Positions 37,701 to 48,041 are shown, counted from the first letter of the stretch. The stretch: DNA of 64,000 nt from Legionella quinlivanii (GCF_900461555.1 NZ_UGOX01000001.1:2865501-2929500), one strand, 5' to 3'. Made by a program: numbers and translations. The notes: a model not told the origin generated them from the letters alone.

Positions 37701-37896
37701 TATCGCTATTGGCGCAGGCGCCGAGATGAGAAGAGCCTTGGGGGTTGCCGTATTTAGCGGGATGCTGGGAGTTACTTTTTTTGGACTGGTTTTCACCCCG
37801 GTATTTTATGTTATCAGCAGTTATTTAGGCTCTCTCTGGAAGAAAGATGAAAAAATCCCCTCTCCCAAGCTGGGAGAGGGCAAGGGTGAGGGTTGA
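34714..37896 (+). CDS. RND multidrug efflux transporter (HAE1 family)
   Basis: 1060 residues with twelve membrane spans and two large periplasmic loops. The proton-relay Asp pair in GIVVDDAIVVVENMERN (near residue 410) and the Lys in GLASKNAILIVEFARQ (near 950) are intact. It resembles MexF/AcrB-type drug pumps. The last 14 residues (KIPSPKLGEGKGEG) and the stop codon come from a dispersed palindromic repeat, so the natural tail was probably replaced or extended by repeat insertion. It follows the adaptor gene by nine bases. Confidence 0.95.
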   Translation: MKIAHFFIDRPIFATVIAIIIVLVGSLSYMNLPVEQYPPIVPPTIQVTAQYPGADAKTVADTVATPIEQEVNGVENMLYMDSQSTSDGQMRLTIAFKIGTDLDQAQVLVQNRVAIVEPKLPEEVRRIGITTVKNSPDLMLVINLFSPNNKYDQTYIGNYAVLQLRDKIRRIDGVGDIRLFGASEYAMRIWLNPDLMNSADITASDVLAALRSQNVQVASGILNQQPQDRQFGIEFNIETQGRLVKPEEFEKIIIKSKDGRIVYLRDIGRVELGTQNYLIKGWLNKYPAVALPVFQRPGTNALQTAKEIVATMKELSPRFPPGLSYKIAYNPTLFVQESINAVQHTIFEAIVLVVLVIIIFLQTWRAAIIPVIAIPVSLIGSFVVLEAIGFSLNYLTLFGLVLAIGIVVDDAIVVVENMERNIHNGMEPRDAARKTMTEVGSALVAIGLVLVAVFLPTLFLEGISGKFYQQFGATVAVATIISVFVSLTLSPALAALLLRKPPEHQQQNLPFWRKPFNRLARGFNHCMEKGSEKYGRLVCKLTRRNGLMLVIYLILISSTIFLFRSIPGGFIPKQDIGYFIVSIQLPSGASLSRTDEVVKQAIDKLLAIPGVANAVGFTGFSGATFTNSSNNGAIFAVLDSFDQREKKNLTYDGILNRMRQELGSILDATIVVIPPPPVRGIGNAGGFKMMIQDRAGLGTNALEKATLDLAARANQAEATTSVFTFFENKTPRLRLNFDRDRAERLGVRVASVIEALEVYLGSVFINEFNYLGRTFRVIAQADANYRLTPDDVLRLKVRNEEGQMVPIGSVARLENTTGPSRIPHFNLYPAIELLGDTKPGYSSGTALDTMEQLARQFLPYGLDFEWTEIAFQERAVGNTAVIAFTLSVVFVFLLLAAQYESWILPLAIILIVPMCLFSSLIGIKLLGMDNNIMTQIGFLVLVGLASKNAILIVEFARQLENQGESRWKAAMEAARLRLRPILMTSFAFILGVFPLVIAIGAGAEMRRALGVAVFSGMLGVTFFGLVFTPVFYVISSYLGSLWKKDEKIPSPKLGEGKGEG

Positions 37897-37934
37897 TTTT
37901 AAATCCCTTCTAACTCTCCCTGAGGGAGAGAGGA
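37852..37934. repeat. Dispersed palindromic repeat cluster, copy 2
   Basis: Unit A in inverse orientation (CCCTCTCCCA / TGGGAGAGGG, 37858-37867 and 37871-37880) overlaps the 3' end of the RND pump gene and supplies its stop codon. Unit B (CTCTCCC / GGGAGAG, 37914-37920 and 37924-37930) follows. It ends at the stop of the convergent hypothetical gene and could serve as terminator for both. Confidence 0.85.
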
Positions 37935-37937
37935 TTT

Positions 37938-38900
37938 TCAGCAAAGAAAAGTGCCCAGATAATCTTCAGTTTTTAAAGGACAGTCCTCCACGCCTTCCAG
38001 GAGATTCAATTTCCGGGTTTGCTCCAGAAAATTATCTGGATTTTCAATGACCCGCTTTACCAATTCAACCAAAGCCTGCTGGCAGTACATGCTATCGCAC
38101 AGCGTTGAATAATATTCGTAGCCTAAAACAACCTGGGCAACCGCGGTTAAACAATTATTGGGACGTTGCACACTGCCATCCGGCTTTCTTTCCGGGAATA
38201 AATGATATGGTCTTTTATGTTCAATCAACTCCTTTTCTCTTGCTAAATAGTCATTGGAACTCACTTTAACCCCTGGACCTAAAGGTAATTGGACAATCAA
38301 CAAAGGATAGCTGCCCTCTAAGTTCAGAGAACGTTCACGCCATTTCCCGATATCATAGGTTAAACGACTAAATGTCGAATTATAAACATACATCTGCTCA
38401 TCCAGCATCTGGCTTGTAGATTTACCTTCGAATTGAGCATCTCGATAAGCATTTCGCTTACCCACTATCGATAAGGTATCGGGTCTTTTACTGACATGTC
38501 CCTGGATTTTACCTTTAGTATCGGTCAAAAACGAGAAGCCATGACCAGGATACAAACCAGCCCCTTTACTCATTTTCTGAGTAGGCGTCACCCCTATGAA
38601 TAGCGAGTTGGGATGCTTTGTGACCATTCTTTCCACTGAATCGGTCACTTGTGTGATTAATTCCTGCTCTTTTTCTTCATCTTTATTTTTCTTATGAACT
38701 GCTTCAACATGATGATTATGCAAGTTGATTTGCAGCAAGTGGCCATTATTGGAATGTTTCTGGCTAAATAAAAAACCGAGCTGCCTGGTAATCAGATGCT
38801 CAGACGTGTTCAATCCGCATATGCTGCGCACTTGTGAAGCAGGGAAAGCAGTTAATCGTGGACTCTGCTGTGTACTGAATGCTTTGAAAAAATTAAACAT
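37938..38900 (-). CDS. Hypothetical protein, possibly Legionella-specific
   Basis: I do not recognise this 320-residue protein. It has no signal peptide or membrane span; it is soluble and mixed alpha/beta in appearance with GAGLYPGHGFSFLTD and PLLIVQLPLGPGVKV as the most structured-looking parts. A short Lys/Glu-rich segment is at residues 70-82. A good Shine-Dalgarno (GAGAG) precedes the ATG. It converges on the RND pump. An effector role is possible but unsupported. Confidence 0.7.
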   Translation of the reverse strand: MFNFFKAFSTQQSPRLTAFPASQVRSICGLNTSEHLITRQLGFLFSQKHSNNGHLLQINLHNHHVEAVHKKNKDEEKEQELITQVTDSVERMVTKHPNSLFIGVTPTQKMSKGAGLYPGHGFSFLTDTKGKIQGHVSKRPDTLSIVGKRNAYRDAQFEGKSTSQMLDEQMYVYNSTFSRLTYDIGKWRERSLNLEGSYPLLIVQLPLGPGVKVSSNDYLAREKELIEHKRPYHLFPERKPDGSVQRPNNCLTAVAQVVLGYEYYSTLCDSMYCQQALVELVKRVIENPDNFLEQTRKLNLLEGVEDCPLKTEDYLGTFLC

Positions 38901-39346
38901 AAGATTCTCTCAGTTAAACCAAGATTATCTGTTCCATTGATAAATATGGTATGGCGTATAAGTAGTTGCGCTAATATTTCCTGTCCAAGCACAATGCCGC
39001 AGTTACAACGACAAGAGGGAAGGAAGAAGAAGGACAGTCGTCTTATTCTTAAGTGTTCCAATAACCAGAGCAGCAGAGATTGAGGAGGCTTTGGTGTTTA
39101 TCTGGATGTAAGAATAAGTTGCATGCATAATGGCATCTCTAACAAGTTGGATTAATTTTAAACTGATACAGAATGTACTGTTACTATACATGATGAAGAG
39201 ATTGTTATCAACATGAAATATGCATTCCCTAAACGACTTGATTAAGGAATGTGTGAGTCTGACAATAACTTAAAAGCAAGACTGGGATTCAATCTTTTTG
39301 CCAACTAAAATGCCGACTGAGAAATGGATTTCAGCCTTTGCGGGAA

Positions 39347-39491
39347 GCGTTGTTGCGTAAATAGAATCACAACTATTTGTCTTTGAGAACAAAGTGAAGC
39401 AATCTGAACTTGTACAAAATAAGGAACTTGCTTCGCTAACGCTCGCAAAGATGATTTTTTGTGCACCCATATTTATTTACGCAACAATGCC
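39347..39491. mobile_element. MITE-like element with terminal inverted repeats and 9-bp target duplication
   Basis: The ends are 17-bp inverted repeats, GCGTTGTTGCGTAAATA (39347-39363) and TATTTACGCAACAATGC (39474-39490), matching at 16 of 17 positions. TTGCGGGAA flanks it on both sides (39338-39346 and 39492-39500), a 9-bp target-site duplication. Only about 145 bases long with no gene, it is a non-autonomous element moved in trans. The sequence on both sides appears to be an older repeat. The rest of the 38901-39518 gap holds nothing I can identify. Confidence 0.8.
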
Positions 39492-39518
39492 TTGCGGGAA
39501 TGACAGAACAGCAGTGGC

Positions 39519-41410
<1,892 letters not shown>

Positions 41411-41803
41411 AATTCAATCCTAAAAAGCACTCTCATACCCGCTAAAATGGTTATTAGCCACATGAGAGAACAGGAGCGCTACATTCTTGTAACAATCCTG
41501 ACATGGAAGCGTCAGGTACTTTGATATGCACCAAGGCATAATATGGAATTAGTTGTTCATTTTCTTAGCCAACCAAAAAAGAGGACAACAGTCAGGAGAA
41601 CTGATGACACTCTATATTAGCAAGAAGTTTGACGGATAGCCATCTATTAAAAATCAATGTATAATAAGTGACCTTTTTCGAGACTATTCATTCGCTCTAC
41701 AAAAGCACTTTGCCCAATTTGTGAAAATTAGCAGTCGGGCCAGGATGATTGGCGGCTATTGGTAATACCATCTGCGAATGCTCTCTTTGTTGTGTTAATT
41801 GCC

Positions 41804-43078
41804 ATGTCACAGCCTTTAATTAATATTTCCCGGAAGCAAGCTCTATACTTTGCAGGTTTCCTTGTCCTGTACCAATTCCTGACCTACATTGCCAATGACA
41901 TGATTATGCCAGGAATGATTCAGGTGGTTGCTTCATTTAATGGTTCAGAAGCAGCCATCGCTACGTCTTTAACTGTGTATATCCTGGGGGGAGCCAGTCT
42001 GCAGCTTTTTTTAGGCCCGCTCTCGGATGCATTCGGCAGACGCCCGGTCATGCTGGTCGGAGTCGCTTTGTTTGGAATTTTTACATTACTCATTGCCGCC
42101 TCACACTCGATGACCCAGTTTTTAATCGCCCGCTATTTTCAGGGAATGGGGTTATGTTTTATTGCGGTGGTGGGCTATGCCACTTTGCAGGAAATTTTTG
42201 CAGAAATGGATGCTATTCGTTTAATCGCTGTTTTATCCAATGTTGCCTCTCTGGCTCCTCTTATTGGGCCGCTGGCTGGTGCCGTCTTCATCCTGTTATT
42301 TCACTGGCGGGGCATTTTTCTGCTGATTGCATTCTTTACATTCATTGCCCTGCTTGGCCTGAACTATTATATGCCGGAATCAGTGGGGGCTCGCAAAAAA
42401 GACGGTGAGCTTATACCTAAAATTTCCTTGGCGCCCCGGGTAATCGCAGGCAACTATTTCAGGTTACTAACCAACAGTGAATTCATGATCGGCGCGATTG
42501 CCTCGGGTATTCTGGCAATTCCCTGTATTGCCTGGATTGCCATCTCACCGATCATTTTAGTTACGGATGCCAAACTGAGCGTGGTCCAGTATGCACTATG
42601 GCAATTGCCTATCTTTAGTGCCGGAATCGCCGGTAACTTTTATCTGCGCAGACTCACCCACCATCAATCGGTCAGACAAATTATTGTTAATGGTTCCCTG
42701 ATTTTCAGTTTCGGTTTATTACTTTGTTATTTGCTTCCCTTAGTATTCTCCGCCAGTTACATCTGGTTAATGCCAGGCCTTGTGATTTATGGATTTGCAT
42801 TGGGCGTACTGCAAGCACCATTAAACCGCTATGTATTATTCTGCACGCCGGTTGCAAAGGGAACAGCCTATGCAATGATCAGTTTAATCAGTATGTGTGC
42901 TCAGGCGATTGGCGTGGAGATAGCTAATCATGTTTATGTAGAGCATAATAATCTTCATTTTGGATTTTTTTGTTTTGTTGCCGGCCTTGTGTATCTATTG
43001 GGATTAATATTGATGTTTAAATTATCCTCAAGGAAGCAGTTGAAACAAATAAACCAGACGGCATCGATGATACAATAG
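41804..43078 (+). CDS. MFS transporter (Bcr/CflA family)
   Basis: 424 residues from MSQPLINISRKQAL; a TTG 45 bases upstream would add 15 unrelated residues. Twelve spans are predicted. DMIMPGM in the first span, GPLSDAFGRRPVMLVG after span 2 and the GAVFILL segment in span 5 are typical of Bcr/CflA drug exporters. The 393-base gap upstream (41411-41803) holds promoters for this gene and the divergent MFS gene, and nothing else I can identify. Confidence 0.87.
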   Translation: MSQPLINISRKQALYFAGFLVLYQFLTYIANDMIMPGMIQVVASFNGSEAAIATSLTVYILGGASLQLFLGPLSDAFGRRPVMLVGVALFGIFTLLIAASHSMTQFLIARYFQGMGLCFIAVVGYATLQEIFAEMDAIRLIAVLSNVASLAPLIGPLAGAVFILLFHWRGIFLLIAFFTFIALLGLNYYMPESVGARKKDGELIPKISLAPRVIAGNYFRLLTNSEFMIGAIASGILAIPCIAWIAISPIILVTDAKLSVVQYALWQLPIFSAGIAGNFYLRRLTHHQSVRQIIVNGSLIFSFGLLLCYLLPLVFSASYIWLMPGLVIYGFALGVLQAPLNRYVLFCTPVAKGTAYAMISLISMCAQAIGVEIANHVYVEHNNLHFGFFCFVAGLVYLLGLILMFKLSSRKQLKQINQTASMIQ

Positions 43079-43112
43079 GTATAAAACTAATAATAAAGGA
43101 CAGTGCGAACGA

Positions 43113-44372
43113 ATGGACTTGAAAATCTGGCTTAAAAACCGTTATGAAACCAGTAAACGTTTTGTCTATTTTGTTGTGGATCATTTTTTTGAAGATGACT
43201 GCACCTATCGAGCGTCTGCATTAGCATTTACCAGTCTTTTAGCGATCGTGCCATTAATGACGGTCGGTTTATCCATCTTATCTTCATTTCCGGTATTTCA
43301 GGGCCTTATCCAGCCCCTGCAAAATTTCATATTTGATAATTTCGTTCCCGCTACCGGTGCGGTGATTCAAACCTATATTCAGCAATTTACCGCACAAGTC
43401 TCCAAATTGCCGGTGTGGGGGGTCATTTTTCTCATAGTCACTGCGTTATTGGTCATGGTGACTATTGAAAAGGCAATGAACAAAATCTGGCGAGTAAATT
43501 GTTCTCGCCACGGTGTTTCAGCGTTTTTACTTTACTGGGCTATCTTGTCGCTTGCACCTGTCTTTTTAGGCTTGAGTCTGGCTGCGAGTTCCTATCTTTT
43601 TTCACTTCCCTTAATGAAAACGCCATTCACGCCTTCTTTTTTATTTAATTACTTACCTTTTTTCCTGTCACTGACTGGTTTTACTTTTTTGTATGTGGTC
43701 GTACCTAATCGACCCGTGCAATTTCGTCACGGGTTTTGGGGCGCATTATTCGCCACCATTTTATTTGAATCCGCGAAACAGGCGTTTGCCTATTACCTGG
43801 GTCGCTATAACACTTACCAATTGCTTTACGGCGCTTTTGCCACCGTTCCAATCTTTTTTGTCTGGATCTACTGGGTATGGATTATTACTTTATTGGGCGC
43901 GGAAATTTCCTATGCCTTGGCTGTTCATCATCAAAGACGAACCGGCACGGCACTACCAGGCTTCCTTCATGCTTTACTGTGGCTTAAGCTTTTATGGGAA
44001 GCCCAAAAGCGAGGTAAAGGATTAACATTGGCAGAACTAACCGAAGCCAGTGTAAGACCTTATGCCATAGATATTGGTAAAATGATTGAGATTCTGGAAA
44101 ATTTAAAGCTGATTCATCCTGATAATGATGAAACTTATCATTTAAGCCGGGATTTAAGTGATGTTTCGCTTTATTGGCTAAGTCAGCAATTACCCTTTCA
44201 ACTGCCTGTTCAGAATGAATTGAAACATGCTGATTGGCAGCCTTGGGCAAAGGTGTTTAGCGAAGCTGACAGGGAGTTAAAATCAACGCTGTCTCTATCC
44301 CTGCGGGATTTGTATACGAATGTTGAGAGTACAGAGGCTATCATTTCCCTCCCGCCTCAAAACGATAAATAA
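43113..44372 (+). CDS. yihY: YihY/BrkB-family inner membrane protein (UPF0761)
   Basis: 419 residues. The first 285 carry six or seven membrane spans with YRASALAFTSLLAIVPLM, AMNKIWRVN and ATILFESAKQAFAYYLG, the family signature; the last 130 are a soluble C-terminal domain with a winged-helix-like pattern (LTLAELTEAS, IGKMIEILENLKLI). Once misnamed RNase BN, the family has no established function. A truncated paralogue is at 3306-3458. It lies 34 bases after the MFS gene and may be in the same unit. Confidence 0.9.
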   Translation: MDLKIWLKNRYETSKRFVYFVVDHFFEDDCTYRASALAFTSLLAIVPLMTVGLSILSSFPVFQGLIQPLQNFIFDNFVPATGAVIQTYIQQFTAQVSKLPVWGVIFLIVTALLVMVTIEKAMNKIWRVNCSRHGVSAFLLYWAILSLAPVFLGLSLAASSYLFSLPLMKTPFTPSFLFNYLPFFLSLTGFTFLYVVVPNRPVQFRHGFWGALFATILFESAKQAFAYYLGRYNTYQLLYGAFATVPIFFVWIYWVWIITLLGAEISYALAVHHQRRTGTALPGFLHALLWLKLLWEAQKRGKGLTLAELTEASVRPYAIDIGKMIEILENLKLIHPDNDETYHLSRDLSDVSLYWLSQQLPFQLPVQNELKHADWQPWAKVFSEADRELKSTLSLSLRDLYTNVESTEAIISLPPQNDK

Positions 44373-44499
44373 CATCCAGTCCGTATCCCCCTTCGCTACG
44401 AATCGCTACTCCATCCGCTACGTACCGCGATTTGTTATTGAGAGATGGTTCACAAAATTTGAACATAACACATTGGTTTATAATTATAATCTTAAATCC

Positions 44500-44609
44500 C
44501 TACGTACCCCGCTTTATGCGGGGTATCCAGGGAATGCGTCTGATTGGTAAAAGCATTTTAAAACTCACTACCATTGTTATGGATACCCCGCATAAAGCGG
44601 GGTACGTAG
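44500..44609. repeat. Perfect 30-bp inverted repeat
   Basis: Positions 44500-44529 and 44580-44609 are exact reverse complements, with 50 bases between them. Each arm also contains its own hairpin (TACCCCGC / GCGGGGTA around TTTAT). There is no open frame of note inside. It resembles a MITE or a long palindromic repeat. The upstream part of the gap from 44373 holds nothing else I can identify. Confidence 0.9.
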
Positions 44610-44700
44610 ACTCTTAGGGGTATGTAGGCTCTTAGGGGTATGTAGGCTCTTAGGGGTACGGGGTACATAGGCTATTAAGGGTACATAGGCTCTTATAGGA
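44606..44700. repeat. 18-bp tandem repeat array
   Basis: Five copies of a unit close to GTAGGCTCTTAGGGGTAT run from 44606 to 44700; the first overlaps the end of the inverted repeat, copies 1-3 are nearly identical, copies 4-5 are decayed, and a 7-base piece (GGGGTAC) interrupts after copy 3. There are no spacers, so it is a minisatellite and not a CRISPR array. Confidence 0.9.
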
Positions 44701-44766
44701 TGGTTAATTTTTGTGACCATCTCTCAGGACTTGTTTGCGGTCCAGATCATACTGGCCAAGGTTCGC

Positions 44767-44925
44767 CTACTTCTTCTCTCCACCGCCATCCTGTTTATTG
44801 ACAGTCCGCCAGGCTCTCTCTTCGGCCTCTTTATGAGACACGCCCTTTTTCTCATAACTGTCCTCAATATGTTCAGCTTTGCGTTTTTGTTTAGCCGTAT
44901 ATTTTGATTTGTCTCCACGTGGCAT
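44767..44925 (-). CDS. Small basic protein often annotated plasmid stabilization protein
   Basis: 52 residues from MPRGDKSKYTAKQKRK, with GGGAG eleven bases before the ATG. The sequence KRKAEHIEDSYEKKGVSHKEAEERAWRTVNKQDGGG matches a widespread family of short basic proteins annotated as plasmid stabilization proteins without experimental support. A toxin or antitoxin partner is not visible. It diverges from the Cys-rich gene at 45044. A longer upstream frame lacks a ribosome site. Confidence 0.75.
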   Translation of the reverse strand: MPRGDKSKYTAKQKRKAEHIEDSYEKKGVSHKEAEERAWRTVNKQDGGGEKK

Positions 44926-45043
44926 AGTAATCTCCCTGATGAATACGATCTTTATTAAATTATAGCAAACTGTGATCAACCAATTCTTTCTGGTCTCAAA
45001 AAAGACTATAGTTAAAGAATGAGACACCGATAAGGAGATCGTT

Positions 45044-45277
45044 ATGTCTACCTGTCAAGTATGTGGGAATGCTTATCAAAATCCTTTAGTTATTCAGAAA
45101 AACGGTAATCACTATACTTTTGACTGTTTTGAATGCGCTATCCAGGAATTGGCCCCAGAATGCAAGCATTGTTCATGTAAAATAATAGGACACGGAGTAG
45201 AAGCGGACGGCGAGTTTTATTGCTGTGCACATTGCGCCAGAGAGTCTGGGTTAGCAGGGGCAGAGGATCACATGTGA
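45044..45277 (+). CDS. Small Cys-rich putative metal-binding protein
   Basis: 77 residues with ten cysteines: CQVCG, CFECA, CKHCSC and CCAHCA, arranged as in small zinc-ribbon or metallothionein-like bacterial proteins. It probably binds zinc or a similar metal in the cytoplasm. AAGGAG is seven bases before the ATG. It is divergent from the small basic protein gene. Function is not known. Confidence 0.8.
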   Translation: MSTCQVCGNAYQNPLVIQKNGNHYTFDCFECAIQELAPECKHCSCKIIGHGVEADGEFYCCAHCARESGLAGAEDHM

Positions 45278-45340
45278 AAGTTGATTGAGCTCCATTAATT
45301 ACTGGATAATCATAAATTCAGTTTATTTATACTTATATTA

Positions 45341-47281
45341 ATGTTTAAAACAATTTGCATTGCAGGCGATGGGCCAGTCGGCTTATATCTTGCTATACGT
45401 TTAACCCAGCTTGGCGTTAAGAATGTAAAGCTGATAGGTAAACGCGAGGGAGTCTATACACGACCAGGACAAGTTACCATCCAAACCTTTGAGAATATTT
45501 CAGATAAAATAAATCACCGCTTATTTGTTCATCGCTCAAGTGATAACCACATTGCCAATAATCATCTAAAGGAATTAGAGAGAGAACTTTATCAATATGC
45601 AGTATCTCTTAACATTCAGTTTATACATCAAAGCTTTTATCAAGTGTCAGACGCGAAAAATATAATTATTGTCGATAAGGAAAATAAACAGACACTCGAT
45701 ACATGTGACTTACTGTTTGATGCAAGTGGTTCCAAGCGAGTCGTTGTAACTGACATCAATAAGAAAGAAAATGGCCATCAATTCACTGTTTCTGAAGTGA
45801 GTTATAACCCTCTGCGAAAGCATTATCAAACTCAAGTTCAAATGGATGCTGAAAGTGTGGAACGTATTACCCTTAAACGAGGTATCATGAGCCTGTTTCA
45901 GCCTGAATTGACAATATCTGAGAAACTAAAGCAAAAGCTGGCTTATTACAAGGTTTACAAAAAATACGGTTGGCCAACGTTTGCAACCCCCGAGGTTCAT
46001 CGTTTCATTTTTCAAAAAAATAAGGTTATTCTCTGTGCTGAAAAGCCGGCAAACATGCCGGAAGAATTTAATGATGAATGGGTCAGAGAATTACTTGCCT
46101 GTGAAACCTTACAACCCGATTTACGATTTAAAGACTTACCTCCTGCAAGAAAATATAAAAAGAAGCCTCGCAAACAAGAGTTTGACGTCAATCCAAAAAA
46201 AATTGAACCTTTCTTTCGGGAAGCAACTCCCTGTTGTCCTGCTATTATTCCCATAGGTGACGCATTGTTTGAACCCGATTTTCGCCTGGGGCAAGGAGTA
46301 AATGAAGGTATCAAAAGGGTGGACGCTTTTTTGGAATGTATACAAGTAAATGGAGGCGAAATTACATCAATTGAATGGAATGCTTATACTCAAAATCTTA
46401 AAGAATTAATTTCGGCTCAAACGAAATCTATTCAAGAAGAATATTCGGAAAAAATTAGAAAAATTGATTGCGCTGAATTTTATGAGGAAGAGAAAATTAA
46501 ACGTTTAATTGAAGATTCATCAATCGTTGCAGAGGATCAAATTTTGGAGGAAGGAAAACAACTATCCGACTTGTTTAATGAACTCATCAAAATGCCAACA
46601 AATTTTAGACACCGACTGGCAGAATTTAAATTCAAGCTATCGCAGAAAATAAAACTATCTCAGAAATTTGACCAAAAAGGCAAGCTTATTGGAGAAAATG
46701 ATTATTATATTAAACAGTCTTTATTAGAAGAGGCTTTAACATTCCACAATCCCGGTCGATTAAAAAATGAAATTGAAAGAGCTTTATTAGAGCTTGCGGA
46801 AGACTATTTACAAGCGGCCTTATGCTCGCTTAAAACGAAATGTAATTCTCGAGTAACAGCACGGTTTTTCAAACAATCGTTTAAAATTTATGAATTAGTT
46901 TTTTCCAGAATAAATCAATGTATTTTTTATACAAGCTCTTTTTTTAAAGTGTCCTCAAAAAATAGCACTCCGATATTCTTATTGATTAGCCTTCATAAAG
47001 CGATTGAGCTATTTGGCGATAGCTCTAAGTTCCAAAATAAAATCGACAAATTAAACTATTTTAAACTGATGACCATGATGAAAATCATTCTTAAAGAAAG
47101 CTTTTCTATAAGAAATAAGAAAAATACAGCGACTTATAATGAAATTAAAACTCTATACGCAGATCTGACAACGAGAAACTATTTGAGTATAGATAAGAGG
47201 AATCAATTAACCCACATTATTGGTGATATAGAGAGGAATTTTCAAAAGTCAGAACTATCTTATTCAATGTGGCTTCATTGA
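45341..47281 (+). CDS. FAD-dependent oxidoreductase-like protein with long helical C-terminus
   Basis: 646 residues. The N-terminal Rossmann loop GDGPVGLYLAIRL (residues 9-21) and a second FAD motif PIGDALFEPDFRLGQGVNEG (about 305-324) mark a p-hydroxybenzoate hydroxylase-like FAD domain of about 370 residues. The remaining 270 are charged and helical with no known motif. Codon use is notably AT-rich compared with the core genes, suggesting transfer or effector status. No signal peptide or membrane span. A fused helical domain on an FAD monooxygenase is uncommon outside MICAL-like and polyketide enzymes. The Shine-Dalgarno is weak. A Dot/Icm effector is a possibility I cannot prove. Confidence 0.75.
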   Translation: MFKTICIAGDGPVGLYLAIRLTQLGVKNVKLIGKREGVYTRPGQVTIQTFENISDKINHRLFVHRSSDNHIANNHLKELERELYQYAVSLNIQFIHQSFYQVSDAKNIIIVDKENKQTLDTCDLLFDASGSKRVVVTDINKKENGHQFTVSEVSYNPLRKHYQTQVQMDAESVERITLKRGIMSLFQPELTISEKLKQKLAYYKVYKKYGWPTFATPEVHRFIFQKNKVILCAEKPANMPEEFNDEWVRELLACETLQPDLRFKDLPPARKYKKKPRKQEFDVNPKKIEPFFREATPCCPAIIPIGDALFEPDFRLGQGVNEGIKRVDAFLECIQVNGGEITSIEWNAYTQNLKELISAQTKSIQEEYSEKIRKIDCAEFYEEEKIKRLIEDSSIVAEDQILEEGKQLSDLFNELIKMPTNFRHRLAEFKFKLSQKIKLSQKFDQKGKLIGENDYYIKQSLLEEALTFHNPGRLKNEIERALLELAEDYLQAALCSLKTKCNSRVTARFFKQSFKIYELVFSRINQCIFYTSSFFKVSSKNSTPIFLLISLHKAIELFGDSSKFQNKIDKLNYFKLMTMMKIILKESFSIRNKKNTATYNEIKTLYADLTTRNYLSIDKRNQLTHIIGDIERNFQKSELSYSMWLH

Positions 47282-47375
47282 ATAAGATGAATGTACCCAT
47301 GCGAGAAAAGAGTCCGGACTCACGGGGGCCCGGGATCATATGTAATCAATTAAAATCGCTGGATATAGCATCCTG

Positions 47376-47657
47376 TTAAATGCTTATTTCTTTAATTTTT
47401 TTACAGAACTGACCTTGTGGAAGTTCTTCCAGAAGATCAAGCCATTGATCTCTGATTTCATCAGGAATTTCTTTCACATGTTGCGTATGGCTTTCATGGC
47501 TATCCCAGTATTCGACACAGGTAAATTTATTGATATTGGAAGTGTCCTGGTACAGTTCAATACTCTGGAATCCAGGTACTGATTTCATCATTTCAAAGGA
47601 ATTAATGAATTCATCACGAGCGTGTTCTTTTGTTACAACAGTAAATATAAAAACCAT
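47376..47657 (-). CDS. Antibiotic biosynthesis monooxygenase (ABM) domain protein
   Basis: 93 residues with the ABM ferredoxin-like fold: VFIFTVVTKEHARDEFINSF, MMKSVPGFQSIELYQD and KFTCVEYWDSHESHTQHV. Members are small quinol or haem-related monooxygenases, usually cofactor-free. GAGGA is seven bases before the ATG. The substrate is unknown. Confidence 0.83.
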   Translation of the reverse strand: MVFIFTVVTKEHARDEFINSFEMMKSVPGFQSIELYQDTSNINKFTCVEYWDSHESHTQHVKEIPDEIRDQWLDLLEELPQGQFCKKIKEISI

Positions 47658-47720
47658 TTAATTTTCCTCTTTTTTAACCAGGATAGAATACCATAATTTC
47701 AATTTTCGACCAGAAAATGT

Positions 47721-47957
47721 TTAGTTTCGAGGCTTGATGGTAAAGGATGATTCTTCAGCTGTTTCAATCTGGCTGTCCTCAGGCCCTAAATTATGTTGTT
47801 GAGCATCCAGCTCTTCTGCCGTATCAACAGGGCCACCCGCTTGCGTGGTGAGAAACCTGCTTTTAATTTCAGCGTCGGTATCAACGGGAGAGTGATTATT
47901 TTCCGCTTCTGTCTGTTCCTTGATTTTAAGCCATTTGGAATGAGGAGGCCTTGCCAT
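47721..47957 (-). CDS. Small acidic hypothetical protein
   Basis: I do not recognise this 78-residue protein. It is acidic, rich in Glu, Asp and Gln with no hydrophobic core after the first 12 residues, and is probably disordered. A GAGA lies upstream of the ATG. It sits between the ABM gene and the receiver gene, on the same strand. Confidence 0.55.
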   Translation of the reverse strand: MARPPHSKWLKIKEQTEAENNHSPVDTDAEIKSRFLTTQAGGPVDTAEELDAQQHNLGPEDSQIETAEESSFTIKPRN

Positions 47958-48041
47958 AATACAATCTCACAAATAGTCGGTATGATTTTAGTATAGAAGC
48001 ATAGACGTCTGGAGATGAATTGAACCACACTATCTCAGATG

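Noticed and set aside
38940-39340. Small frames in the gap after the hypothetical at 37938
   Set aside because: They lack ribosome sites, overlap each other on both strands and match nothing.
44606-44700. Possible CRISPR array
   Set aside because: The 18-bp units are contiguous with no spacers and decay at one end; there are no cas genes. It is a minisatellite.
44713-44907. Hydrophobic plus-strand frame
   Set aside because: It is antisense to the small basic protein, which has a strong ribosome site and family match.
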